Shown here piece by piece: positions 1 to 6,465 of a stretch of 7,893 bases of DNA. A program made the position numbers and the translations under genes. The stretch comes from CAVALG01 sp963589585 (GTDB lineage: Bacteria; Bacillota; Clostridia; Oscillospirales; Acutalibacteraceae). The notes under the pieces were generated by a model. That model worked only from the letters and a program-made list of their open reading frames with translations. It was not told where the DNA came from and searched no databases. Each line of letters begins with the position of its first letter. The first letter of the stretch is position 1. The stretch lies in NCBI GenBank assembly GCA_963589585.1, contig CAVALG010000137.1, forward strand, positions 1 through 7,893. The letters are read 5' to 3'.

Positions 1-2
1 GC

Positions 3-155
3 GAAGCAGAAGCACCGACCGAGGCGGCAGCCGAGACGGTGGGTTTTGCCCTACGGGCAAAACTCGGAGGGAGAGAAAAACTAACATTAAGAACGGTTTA
101 CCGTCTGTTATCAAAACTACCGTTACCCACAAATTTCTTGGCTCCCTCGGTTTAG
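3..155 (+). CDS. Possible 3' end of an upstream gene (partial)
   Basis: This is a tentative call. One plus-strand frame is open from the left edge and begins EAEAPTEAAAETV, the kind of Glu/Ala/Pro/Thr-rich low-complexity tail often seen at protein C-termini. From about base 43 the same frame runs into the stem-loop repeat module and then other repeat sequence, so the last 35 or so residues would be repeat-encoded. It stops at TAG 153-155, inside the first heptad array. No domain is visible and no function can be given. The alternative is that the Ala/Glu stretch is chance and the whole segment is non-coding repeat. Confidence 0.3.
   Translation, partial: EAEAPTEAAAETVGFALRAKLGGREKLTLRTVYRLLSKLPLPTNFLAPSV
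41..75 (+). repeat. Stem-loop repeat module, 3' half
   Basis: GTTTTGCCC (43-51) and GGGCAAAAC (55-63) form a perfect 9-bp stem with a TAC loop, followed by GGAGGGAGAG (66-75). The same ending follows the variable hairpin in the full copies at 6466-6519, 6961-7018 and 7502-7559. The 5' hairpin (CTTGGCTCCCTC) is missing or unrecognisable here. Confidence 0.65.
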
Positions 156-186
156 ATGTTAGATTTTAGACTTTAGACATTAGATG
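152..186 (+). repeat. Heptad array, 5 units of YTAGAYN
   Basis: Five contiguous 7-mers, each TTAGA followed by TG, TT, CT, CA and TG, fill exactly 35 bp with no gap. The array directly follows a truncated CTTGGCTCCCTCG module. It is nearly identical to the array at 255-289, differing only in its first base, so the two are a recent duplication. Confidence 0.9.
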
Positions 187-254
187 TGATTAAAGTAAGA
201 AAAAAGATAGAAGGTAAACGCTGCTTGCTGCAAATCGCACTAGCCCTTGACTTA

Positions 255-289
255 CTAGATGTTAGATTTTAGACTTTAGACATTAGATG
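255..289 (+). repeat. Heptad array, 5 units of YTAGAYN
   Basis: This is the second left-flank array, starting 103 bp after the first. The five units have the same order and sequence as 152-186 except for C instead of T at the first position. Confidence 0.9.
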
Positions 290-420
290 AGGGTCGGCGA
301 GAGTTTGGGAACAGACGGTAAAAACCGCTAACTATAAGTACGCACAAACCCCGGAGGGAGAGAAAAACTAAGGCATAGTAATATTTGCCGTCTGTTATCA
401 AACTAAACCTAACCAACCCT

Positions 421-604
421 AACTGCAAGATAAAACTTATCGGCAAACAGCAGACAAGCCGCGCGGAAATGGTTTGCGGCGACAGTCGCAAACCGTGGAA
501 GTGCGGCGTACCGATTACGACACAGCCGCCAATAAACCGCTCGCCACCAATCAACAATAAAGTAATCCAACCAATCCGCCCGATGCGAAACGAGCGGATT
601 TTTT
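421..604 (+). other. Unique structured intergenic segment ending in a terminator
   Basis: This is the only part of the left intergenic region that is not obvious repeat. GGTTTGCG (471-478) pairs perfectly with CGCAAACC (487-494). GCAAAC (443-448) could instead pair with the same GTTTGC (472-477), giving two mutually exclusive hairpins. GCGGC (503-507) can pair with GCCGC (525-529), and a terminator hairpin closes the segment. It may be a small RNA or the 3' untranslated region of an upstream transcript. I do not recognise it as a named RNA family. An 85-codon open frame crosses it but runs through repeat and terminator and looks non-coding. Confidence 0.35.
573..604 (+). terminator. Rho-independent terminator upstream of parA
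   Basis: AATCCGC (573-579) pairs with GCGGATT (594-600) across a 14-nt loop, and the stem runs straight into TTTTTT (599-604). It ends plus-strand transcription arriving from the left before the parS/promoter region, so the parA operon is insulated from upstream genes. Confidence 0.75.
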
Positions 605-654
605 ATACAATATTATTAACAAGTCCAAAGTATTTTACATAAAAAATTAACAAT

Positions 655-670
655 TGTTTCACATGAAACA
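655..670. promoter_or_regulatory. parS-like ParB binding site
   Basis: TGTTTCACATGAAACA differs at one central base (A for G) from the Bacillota parS consensus TGTTTCACGTGAAACA. Both 7-bp half-sites are intact. It lies 12 bp upstream of the -35 hexamer of the parA promoter, so it is well placed both to load ParB near the origin and to let ParB affect its own operon. This is the only full-length match noticed in the window. Confidence 0.85.
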
Positions 671-682
671 TTTTAAAAGGGC

Positions 683-711
683 TTTACTTTTTGTCCTAAT
701 ACTGCTATAAT
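683..711 (+). promoter_or_regulatory. Housekeeping sigma promoter of the parA operon
   Basis: TTTACT (683-688) is separated by 17 bp from a perfect TATAAT (706-711). A TG at 703-704 gives an extended -10. Transcription would start near 717-718, leaving a leader of about 60 nt before the parA ATG. No second promoter of this quality was seen before the later genes. Confidence 0.8.
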
Positions 712-776
712 ATCAAGGCGGCAAGATTGAAATTACAATTCGAGCCGCATTATGATTGTTAAAAAGGGTGGAGAAT

Positions 777-1556
777 ATGGGCAAGGTCATTGCGATTGTC
801 AACCAAAAAGGCGGAGTCGGCAAAACGACAACCGCCGTAAATCTTGCTGCAGGGCTTGGTATCGCCGGCAAAAAGGTCCTCTTGGTGGATATCGACCCAC
901 AGGGCAACAGCACAAGCGGCTACGGCATTGATAAGCGCGCGGTACAAGTTTCATCTTATAATGTGCTTATCGGCAAAGCCTCTGCGGCGGTTGCTACCGT
1001 TAAAACCAGATTTAAAAATGTTTCGGTAATGCCCGGCACAATGGAATTGGTCGGTGCGGAAATAGAACTAACCGAGATAGAAAACGAGCGCGAATTTTGC
1101 CTTAAAAAGGCGCTTGCGCCTGTTACCGACAGTTACGATTATGTCTTAATTGATTGCCCGCCGTCACTCGGCCATATAACCCTTAACGGGCTTTGCGCCT
1201 GCGATACATTTTTAGTGCCGATACAGTGCGAATATTTTGCGCTTGAGGGACTTTCACAGTTAATGGCAACGGTAAGGCAGGTAAAACGCCTTTATAACCC
1301 TGCAATTGAACTTGAAGGCGTCCTGCTTACAATGTATGACGGCAGACTGAACCTCACGCAGCAGGTTGTGGGCGAAATTAAAAAATTCTTCCCTAAAAAA
1401 CTGTTTCGTACGGTCATACCGCGCGGCGTCCGCCTGTCGGAAGCACCGTCTTTCGGTGAACCCGTGCAGTATTACGATAAGCGCAGCAAGGGCGCAGAAG
1501 CGTATGATGATTTGGCAAAAGAACTTATAAAGAATAACAGGAGGACAGGGAAATGA
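777..1556 (+). CDS. parA: Chromosome partitioning ATPase ParA (Soj)
   Basis: ParA is a cytoplasmic, DNA-binding P-loop ATPase that works with ParB bound at parS to segregate the origin; in Bacillus the Soj homologue also acts on DnaA. The product is 259 aa, normal for chromosomal Soj. The deviant Walker A motif KGGVGKTT is at residues 11-18 with the signature lysine K11, Walker A' LVDIDPQGN at 36-44 and Walker B YVLIDCPPSLG at 122-132. The C-terminal PRGVRLSEAPSFGEP (residues 215-229) is typical of Soj, and there is no N-terminal helix-turn-helix as in plasmid type Ia ParA. I chose ATG 777 because GGGTGG/GGAG lies just upstream and the family starts about ten residues before Walker A. An in-frame TTG at 756 would add seven residues but lacks a ribosome binding site. 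The gene overlaps parB by 4 bp. Confidence 0.96.
   Translation: MGKVIAIVNQKGGVGKTTTAVNLAAGLGIAGKKVLLVDIDPQGNSTSGYGIDKRAVQVSSYNVLIGKASAAVATVKTRFKNVSVMPGTMELVGAEIELTEIENEREFCLKKALAPVTDSYDYVLIDCPPSLGHITLNGLCACDTFLVPIQCEYFALEGLSQLMATVRQVKRLYNPAIELEGVLLTMYDGRLNLTQQVVGEIKKFFPKKLFRTVIPRGVRLSEAPSFGEPVQYYDKRSKGAEAYDDLAKELIKNNRRTGK
1539..1544 (+). promoter_or_regulatory. parB ribosome binding site inside parA
   Basis: AGGAGG lies within the last codons of parA, 8 nt before the parB ATG at 1553. A full-strength site plus the ATGA stop/start overlap supports the parB start and efficient translation at the junction. Confidence 0.85.
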
Positions 1557-2404
1557 GCGTAAAAAAAGGGTTAGGCAAGGGCTTGGAATCGCTGTTTGTT
1601 GAAAATTCGTCCGAAAACGGCGCAGCAATTGAAGTTCGCCTTTCGGAAATCGAACCTAACCGCGAACAGCCCCGTAAATATTTTAAAGACGAAGCGATTG
1701 AAGAATTGAGCGAGAGTATTAAAAAGCACGGGCTTATTCAGCCGATAGTTGTGCGTCCGCTTGTAACGGGCGGCTACCGCATAATAGCAGGCGAGCGCAG
1801 GTGGCGCGCCTCACGCAAGGCAGGGCTGACCACTGTTCCCGTAATCGTTAAAGAAATTGACGATTTGGGCGCTGCCGAACTCGCACTTATAGAAAACCTG
1901 CAGCGTGAGGACTTAAACCCGATTGAAGAAGCAGAGGGCTACCGTTCGCTTATGAATAATTTCGGATTAACGCAGGAGCAGGTGTCCGAAAGGGTGGGTA
2001 AATCACGCCCTGCAATCGCTAACGCTCTCCGCCTTTTATCGTTGAATGACGAAGAAGTAAAAGCGCTTGCCGACGGTAAAATCACACAGGGTCACGCACG
2101 CACACTGCTGTCGATAAAAGACGAAAATGCGCGTAAAGAAGCGCTGGCGCTGGCTAAAAAAGGGTGCAGCGTACGCGAACTTGAAACATTTTCTAAAAAA
2201 GCCGCAAAGGGCGAACCAAAACCTAAACAGAAAGCCGACCCTAAGCCTAAGTTCCTTACAGAGGTTGAAATTGCGCTGACGCGTGAAGTCGGGCGCAAAA
2301 TAACCGTTACCGGCAACGGCAAAGGCGGCACGATACACATAGAATTTTTTGATGATGATGACCTTAAAGAGATGGCTGAACGCATAGCCGGAATAAACTT
2401 TTAA
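1553..2404 (+). CDS. parB: Chromosome partitioning protein ParB (Spo0J)
   Basis: ParB binds parS and, as a CTP-dependent clamp, spreads along the origin region; it recruits SMC and stimulates ParA ATPase. The product is 283 aa, standard for Spo0J. The N-terminal KKGLGKGLESLF (residues 4-15) is the basic peptide that activates ParA. The CTP-binding domain carries GERRWRA (80-86) and ENLQREDLNPIEEA (114-127), including the conserved Glu-Asn (114-115) of the nucleotide site. A helix-turn-helix for parS lies at about 138-162 (LTQEQVSERVGKSRPAIANA). A charged Lys/Pro linker (about 215-233) leads to the C-terminal dimerisation domain (234-283). The start is fixed by AGGAGG and the 4-bp overlap with parA. 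All key residues look intact. Confidence 0.96.
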   Translation: MSVKKGLGKGLESLFVENSSENGAAIEVRLSEIEPNREQPRKYFKDEAIEELSESIKKHGLIQPIVVRPLVTGGYRIIAGERRWRASRKAGLTTVPVIVKEIDDLGAAELALIENLQREDLNPIEEAEGYRSLMNNFGLTQEQVSERVGKSRPAIANALRLLSLNDEEVKALADGKITQGHARTLLSIKDENARKEALALAKKGCSVRELETFSKKAAKGEPKPKQKADPKPKFLTEVEIALTREVGRKITVTGNGKGGTIHIEFFDDDDLKEMAERIAGINF

Positions 2405-2435
2405 ACTTTTAGAATTACAGAAAGCAGATGATTTC

Positions 2436-4151
2436 TTGAAACTCAAAGAAAAAGAAGAAATAACGGTAGCGGCAGCCGCCGAAACCGAACCGACGGCAGC
2501 GGTGACTACCGAAAAAGTCGAAAAAAGCAAAAAATCAAAGAAAAAGAAGAAAAACAAACTGCCCAAAGAGGGCAGGGCAGGCCGCATAATTTCCACAACC
2601 GTTGTTGCCGTTACCACATTTATATTTATGGCGGCAATGTGGGGCGTTTCACAGGTTGCAGAGATAAACTTCAATCAGATAATATTCAACCTCGGCGGCG
2701 GACTCGGCGGAACCGATTTTAATTTGGTTATCAGTTTTATAGTTGATGTTATACCCGTAAGCGTTGCCGTCCCTGTGCTGTATCACCTTATATTTTTCAC
2801 TTTCGGCAGCCGCCGTTTTAAGGGTAAAAAGGGCGGAGTTTTCGGCAAAATTGCCGCAAAGATATTCCCCATACCGCATGTTAAAGTAGTGTCGGTTATT
2901 GTTTGCATAGTTATAGCGGCAGGAACATTGACCTACTCGGCGCTTAATTATAATGTGTTCGGGTTTTTAAAGCACAATATGACTTCAACAAGTTTTATAT
3001 ACGATAACTACACCGACCCGAAAAATACCGCGGTAACATTTCCCGAAACCAAACGCAATTTGGTTTATATCTTTATGGAATCAACCGAAACAACCTATTA
3101 TTCCGAAGAAAACGGCGGTAAGTTCAATGTAATGCCCGACCTTGAGCAGCTTGCGCTTGAAAACATCAATTTTTCAAACTCAGATAAACTCGGCGGCGCA
3201 AAACAGTATGACTCTACCGATTGGACGATTGCCGGAATGACGGCGCAGACCTCCGGCATACCGCTTAAAAGCGGAGTTAAACGCAATAAGTACGGCAAAA
3301 ATGACGCGGCGTTCCTGCCCGGTGCGTATTCGCTCGGCGATATATTAAACAAGCAGGGCTACCGCAACTCGCTGCTTATCGGTTCGGATAAAAGCTTTGC
3401 AGGCCGCGACTCTTACTTTACACAGCACGGAAACTATAAGATTTATGACCTGTATTCCGCAATTGATGACGGCGTGGTTGAGGAAAAAAACGACTTTTGG
3501 GGATTTGAGGATAAAACCCTGTTTGAGCTTGCAAAACAGCAGTTAAGCGAGGTAGCAGCCGACACATCAACCCCGTTTAACTTCACAATGCTTACGGTTG
3601 ACACACACTACCCCTACGGCTGGCAGTGTGAGGATTGCCGCAATGAAACCGTTGCGCCCGAGGACGCTTCGGAAAGCGAGATTAAGTATGCCAATTACAA
3701 AAACGCACTTTCCTGCTCAAGCCGCAAAGTGGTTGACTTTGTACGCTGGATTCAGCAGCAGCCGTTCTATGAGAACACAACAATCGTCATTTCGGGCGAC
3801 CACCTTACAATGAGCAAGGATGTTTACAACGAGGTATCCGAAAGCGGTTATCAGCGTACTACGGTCAACATCTTCATTAACGCCGCCGCAACGCCCGTAA
3901 ACACCAAAAACCGCGATTTCGGCACATTTGATATGTACCCGACCACCCTTGCCGCACTCGGCTGCAAGATTGAAGGCGAAAGGCTTGGGCTTGGCACCAA
4001 TCTGTTCTCGGATAAGGCGACAATTGCCGAAACTATCGGGTATGAGCGGCTTAATGAGGAATTGTCAAATCAATCCGATTTTTACAACACATACCTTTTA
4101 AACGGTAAGGAATATAAACCGACGAGGAAAGAACTGAAGGAAAAGAAATGA
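2436..4151 (+). CDS. OpgB/LtaS-type phosphoglycerol transferase, membrane sulfatase fold
   Basis: This is a membrane-anchored alkaline-phosphatase-superfamily enzyme (COG1368 type) expected to move glycerol-phosphate from phosphatidylglycerol onto an extracellular acceptor. The 571 residues comprise a cytoplasmic, very lysine-rich N-terminus (31-41), hydrophobic segments at about 51-73, 98-124 and 149-172, and an extracellular catalytic domain from about 205. Likely metal or catalytic residues are Glu215 in IFMES, the nucleophile Thr264 in WTIAGM, His391 in VDTHYPYG, and Asp455-His456 in SGDH. WTIAGMTAQTSGIPL resembles the OpgB (MdoB) nucleophile region more than staphylococcal LtaS, so lipoteichoic-acid synthesis is not assured. 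Three membrane segments is fewer than the five of LtaS. The TTG start is chosen because no in-frame ATG precedes the first membrane segment; a GTG at 2502 is the alternative. It follows parB by 31 bp with no terminator. Confidence 0.85.
   Translation: MKLKEKEEITVAAAAETEPTAAVTTEKVEKSKKSKKKKKNKLPKEGRAGRIISTTVVAVTTFIFMAAMWGVSQVAEINFNQIIFNLGGGLGGTDFNLVISFIVDVIPVSVAVPVLYHLIFFTFGSRRFKGKKGGVFGKIAAKIFPIPHVKVVSVIVCIVIAAGTLTYSALNYNVFGFLKHNMTSTSFIYDNYTDPKNTAVTFPETKRNLVYIFMESTETTYYSEENGGKFNVMPDLEQLALENINFSNSDKLGGAKQYDSTDWTIAGMTAQTSGIPLKSGVKRNKYGKNDAAFLPGAYSLGDILNKQGYRNSLLIGSDKSFAGRDSYFTQHGNYKIYDLYSAIDDGVVEEKNDFWGFEDKTLFELAKQQLSEVAADTSTPFNFTMLTVDTHYPYGWQCEDCRNETVAPEDASESEIKYANYKNALSCSSRKVVDFVRWIQQQPFYENTTIVISGDHLTMSKDVYNEVSESGYQRTTVNIFINAAATPVNTKNRDFGTFDMYPTTLAALGCKIEGERLGLGTNLFSDKATIAETIGYERLNEELSNQSDFYNTYLLNGKEYKPTRKELKEKK
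4137..4141 (+). promoter_or_regulatory. Ribosome binding site of the U32 gene
   Basis: AAGGA sits 6 nt before the ATG at 4148, within the last codons of the transferase gene. With the ATGA overlap (4148-4151) it fixes the start and suggests coupled translation. Confidence 0.7.
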
Positions 4152-6244
4152 TAGAACTGCTTTCTCCGGCAGGCGGTGCCGATTCGGTAACGGCGGCGGT
4201 CAGGTGCGGCGCGGACGCCGTTTACCTCGGCTTGCCCGATTTTAACGCACGCCACAATGCCGAAAACTTCTCGGCTGAGGGGTTTGCTCAAACGGTAGAA
4301 TATTGCCACATCAGGGGTGTGAGGGTCTTTTTGACCCTCAACACCCTTGTTCGGACTTGTGAGATTCCGCAGGCATTGAACGCCGCAAAAACCGCAGCGG
4401 CGGCAGGGGTTGACGCATTTATAGTGCAGGATATAGGGCTTGCTTCGCTGCTGCGGCGCGAGTTTCCGCAAATACCGCTGCACGCTTCAACACAACTCTC
4501 GGTTCACTCTTATAAAGCCGTGCAAAAACTTGCAAAAATGGGGTTTGCACGCGTCGTTGCCGCAAGGGAAATGAGCAAGCAGGAATTAAAGGAACTTATT
4601 TCGGCGGCTCACACCCATAATATGGAAGTTGAAGTGTTTGTACACGGCGCACTGTGTATGAGCCTTTCGGGGCAGTGTTATTTAAGCGGAACGCTCGGCG
4701 GCAGGAGCGGAAACCGCGGACTTTGCGCAGGGCCTTGCCGCCTGCCCTTTTCGGTTGAGGGCGGAACGGGCTACGATTTAAGCCTTAAAGACCTTTGCCT
4801 GCTTGACCGTGTGAACGATTTGCGTGAGATAGGGGCTGACTCACTTAAAATTGAGGGCAGAATGAAGCGCCCCGAGTATGTTGCCGCCGCCACCGCCGCA
4901 TATCGCCGCGCGCTGGACGGCGAGCCTGTTACGCCCGAAATGCGCCGCCTGCTTGCCGATATTTTTTCACGCAGCGGCTTTACAAGCGGATATTTTGACG
5001 GGAAAACAGGGCGCAATATGTTCGGCAGACGAACCGACGAACAGGCTAAAATGTCGCCTGCCGCCGCCAAAGGGCTGCACGAACTCTACCGCCGTGAGCG
5101 CTGCTCGGTAGCGGTTTCGGCGCACCTTTCAACAGATGAAAACAATTCGGTTTTAACCCTGTCGGACGGGGTGAACACCGTAAAAGTAAGCGGCGAATAC
5201 CCGTCGGATTGCGGCGGCGCGGCAGCAAATGATGACGCTGTTCGTGAAAAAATCGCAAGACTTGGCTCAACACCCTTTAAATTGGGCAAACTTACAGTAG
5301 ACCTGCCTGCAGGCACAGCCGTTTCGGCAGGTCAGCTTAACCGTATGCGCCGCGAGGCAGCCGAAAAATTATGTGCCGCAAGGGCAAAAAATCCGCCGCT
5401 GTATCCTATATCAAAGGGCGCAGCGCCGCAGTCGGAACAGCACGGCGCGGTTGCGGAGCTTACGGCGTCGGGCGGCAAAAAGCCGCTGCTTGTAAAATTC
5501 CGCTCGGTTTCGCAAATACCGCAAAATCTTTCGGGCGTGGACGGAATAATCTTACCGATTGAAGAAATAACCGAAAAATCAGCCGAGTGCACGGGCGTAA
5601 AACTGCCGCTGTATGCTGACCTGCCGCGCGGTATGTCGGGCGGCGAGGAACAAATTAAAGAAAAACTGCGCGCCGCGGCTGCAAGGGGCGTAAAGGCTGC
5701 GTTTTGCGGAAATATTGCGTCGCTGCAACTGTGTGAGGAGGTCGGAATTTCGGCAATTGCCGATTTCGGGGTAAACATTATAAACAGCGAATCACTTGCC
5801 GCCGCAGCCGATATGGGCTTTGGGGCTGCCGTGCTGTCGCCCGAAACGCCGTCAGCCGATATTGCCGCATTTTCCGGGGCATTTTTGGGCGAACGGGCGG
5901 CACAGAAAGTACCGCTCGGCGCGTATATCTACGGCAGGAGCGCGCTTATGCTGCTGCGTAACTGCCCCAATAAAAACGGCAGGGGCTGCGCCGATTGCGG
6001 CGGCAGGTCCGAAATATGCGACCGTAAGGGGATTTCATTTCCTCTGCTTTGTCGGGGCGGATATACCGAACTTTTTAATTCCCGCCCGCTTTATGTTGCC
6101 GACCGCATCGCAGAGTTCACATCTGCCGACTTTTTTATTGCCTCATTTACCACCGAAACGGCGGACGAGGCAGCAACTGTAATCGCCGCAGCCGCCGCGC
6201 ACAAACCGCCGCAGGGCGAGTATACAAGAGGCTATAGGGTTTAG
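4148..6244 (+). CDS. Long U32 family (peptidase U32/DUF3656) Fe-S protein, RlhA-like
   Basis: Members named U32 peptidase or collagenase-like are now known to include RNA hydroxylation enzymes such as E. coli RlhA (23S rRNA 5-hydroxycytidine) and TrhP (tRNA). This 698-aa product is closest in architecture to the long RlhA type, which is about 650 aa. Residues 1-300 form the U32 barrel, starting IELLSPAGG. The U32 signature EVFVHGALCMSLSGQCYLS (162-180) gives Cys170 and Cys177, and GLCAGPCRLPF adds Cys193 and Cys197, the likely Fe-S ligands. A DUF3656-like middle part follows (about 315-415). The C-terminal part has a second cysteine group, Cys606, 614, 617, 624 and 635, ending in ELFNSRPLYVADR. 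GC content is visibly higher than in the transferase gene. The start overlaps the upstream stop by 4 bp. The stop TAG lies inside a heptad repeat. The substrate is inferred; a role other than rRNA modification is possible. Confidence 0.88.
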   Translation: MIELLSPAGGADSVTAAVRCGADAVYLGLPDFNARHNAENFSAEGFAQTVEYCHIRGVRVFLTLNTLVRTCEIPQALNAAKTAAAAGVDAFIVQDIGLASLLRREFPQIPLHASTQLSVHSYKAVQKLAKMGFARVVAAREMSKQELKELISAAHTHNMEVEVFVHGALCMSLSGQCYLSGTLGGRSGNRGLCAGPCRLPFSVEGGTGYDLSLKDLCLLDRVNDLREIGADSLKIEGRMKRPEYVAAATAAYRRALDGEPVTPEMRRLLADIFSRSGFTSGYFDGKTGRNMFGRRTDEQAKMSPAAAKGLHELYRRERCSVAVSAHLSTDENNSVLTLSDGVNTVKVSGEYPSDCGGAAANDDAVREKIARLGSTPFKLGKLTVDLPAGTAVSAGQLNRMRREAAEKLCAARAKNPPLYPISKGAAPQSEQHGAVAELTASGGKKPLLVKFRSVSQIPQNLSGVDGIILPIEEITEKSAECTGVKLPLYADLPRGMSGGEEQIKEKLRAAAARGVKAAFCGNIASLQLCEEVGISAIADFGVNIINSESLAAAADMGFGAAVLSPETPSADIAAFSGAFLGERAAQKVPLGAYIYGRSALMLLRNCPNKNGRGCADCGGRSEICDRKGISFPLLCRGGYTELFNSRPLYVADRIAEFTSADFFIASFTTETADEAATVIAAAAAHKPPQGEYTRGYRV
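4315..4346 (+). other. Strong hairpin inside the U32 coding sequence
   Basis: GGGTGT and GAGGGTC (4315-4327) pair with GACCCTC (4333-4339) and ACACCC (4341-4346): 13 base pairs, a single bulged A at 4340 and a TTTTT loop. It begins about 165 nt into the gene, over codons for RGVRVFLTLNT. Whether it affects translation or mRNA stability cannot be told from the sequence. Confidence 0.6.
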
Positions 6245-6268
6245 ATGGTAGATGGTAGATGTTAGACT
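6241..6268 (+). repeat. Heptad array, 4 units, overlapping the U32 stop codon
   Basis: One TTAGATG, two GTAGATG and one TTAGACT are contiguous. The first unit contains the TAG stop of the U32 gene (6242-6244). An 8-bp interruption (6269-6276) separates it from the next five-unit array. Confidence 0.85.
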
Positions 6269-6276
6269 GTGGTAAT

Positions 6277-6311
6277 CTAGATGTTAGACATTAGACGCTA
6301 GATATTAGACT
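6277..6311 (+). repeat. Heptad array, 5 units
   Basis: Five contiguous YTAGAYN units fill 35 bp. The array opens the first copy of a 102-bp tandem duplication and is followed by ATGGTAGCGGTAG and a reverse-oriented GATAACAGACGGTA. Confidence 0.9.
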
Positions 6312-6378
6312 ATGGTAGCGGTAGAATGATAACAGACGGTAGGCTGCCGTTATCCGCAAACTCCTTGGCTCCCTCGTT

Positions 6379-6413
6379 CTAGATATTAGACGCTGGATTT
6401 TAGATGTTAGACT
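6379..6413 (+). repeat. Heptad array, 5 units
   Basis: Five contiguous units, one of which is CTGGATT with a G in place of the usual A. This is the second copy within the 102-bp duplication, directly abutting the truncated CTTGGCTCCCTCG module. Confidence 0.88.
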
Positions 6414-6465
6414 ATGGCAACGGTAGTTTGATAATATATGGTAGGCTGCCGTTGTTATCTATCTC

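Larger units (their letters stand above)
1..420. repeat. Left intergenic repeat mosaic
   Basis: This stretch is built from modules that recur downstream of the operon. It contains a stem-loop module remnant (about 41-75), a copy of the CCGTCTGTTATCAAAACTACCG module near 100-121, a truncated CTTGGCTCCCTCG (137-149), two heptad arrays, a reverse-oriented ACAGACGGTA near 311-320, a GGAGGGAGAG end (353-362) and another GCCGTCTGTTATC near 386-398. No gene other than the doubtful tail at the left edge is supported. Short open frames here on either strand show no recognisable domain. Confidence 0.8.

Noticed and set aside
276..557. 93-codon minus-strand frame with hydrophobic stretches
   Set aside because: It ends in heptad repeat, has no recognisable domain or ribosome binding site, and lies over the structured plus-strand segment.
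385..642. 85-codon plus-strand frame upstream of parA
   Set aside because: It begins in a repeat, runs through hairpins and the terminator at 573-604, and shows no domain or ribosome binding site.
2641..2660. Second parS (CGTTTCACAGG...)
   Set aside because: Only one half-site matches; the other half is unrelated.
2036..2674. 212-codon minus-strand frame
   Set aside because: It lies antisense to parB and the transferase, both of which have clear family motifs. It is rich in Phe from antisense Lys codons.
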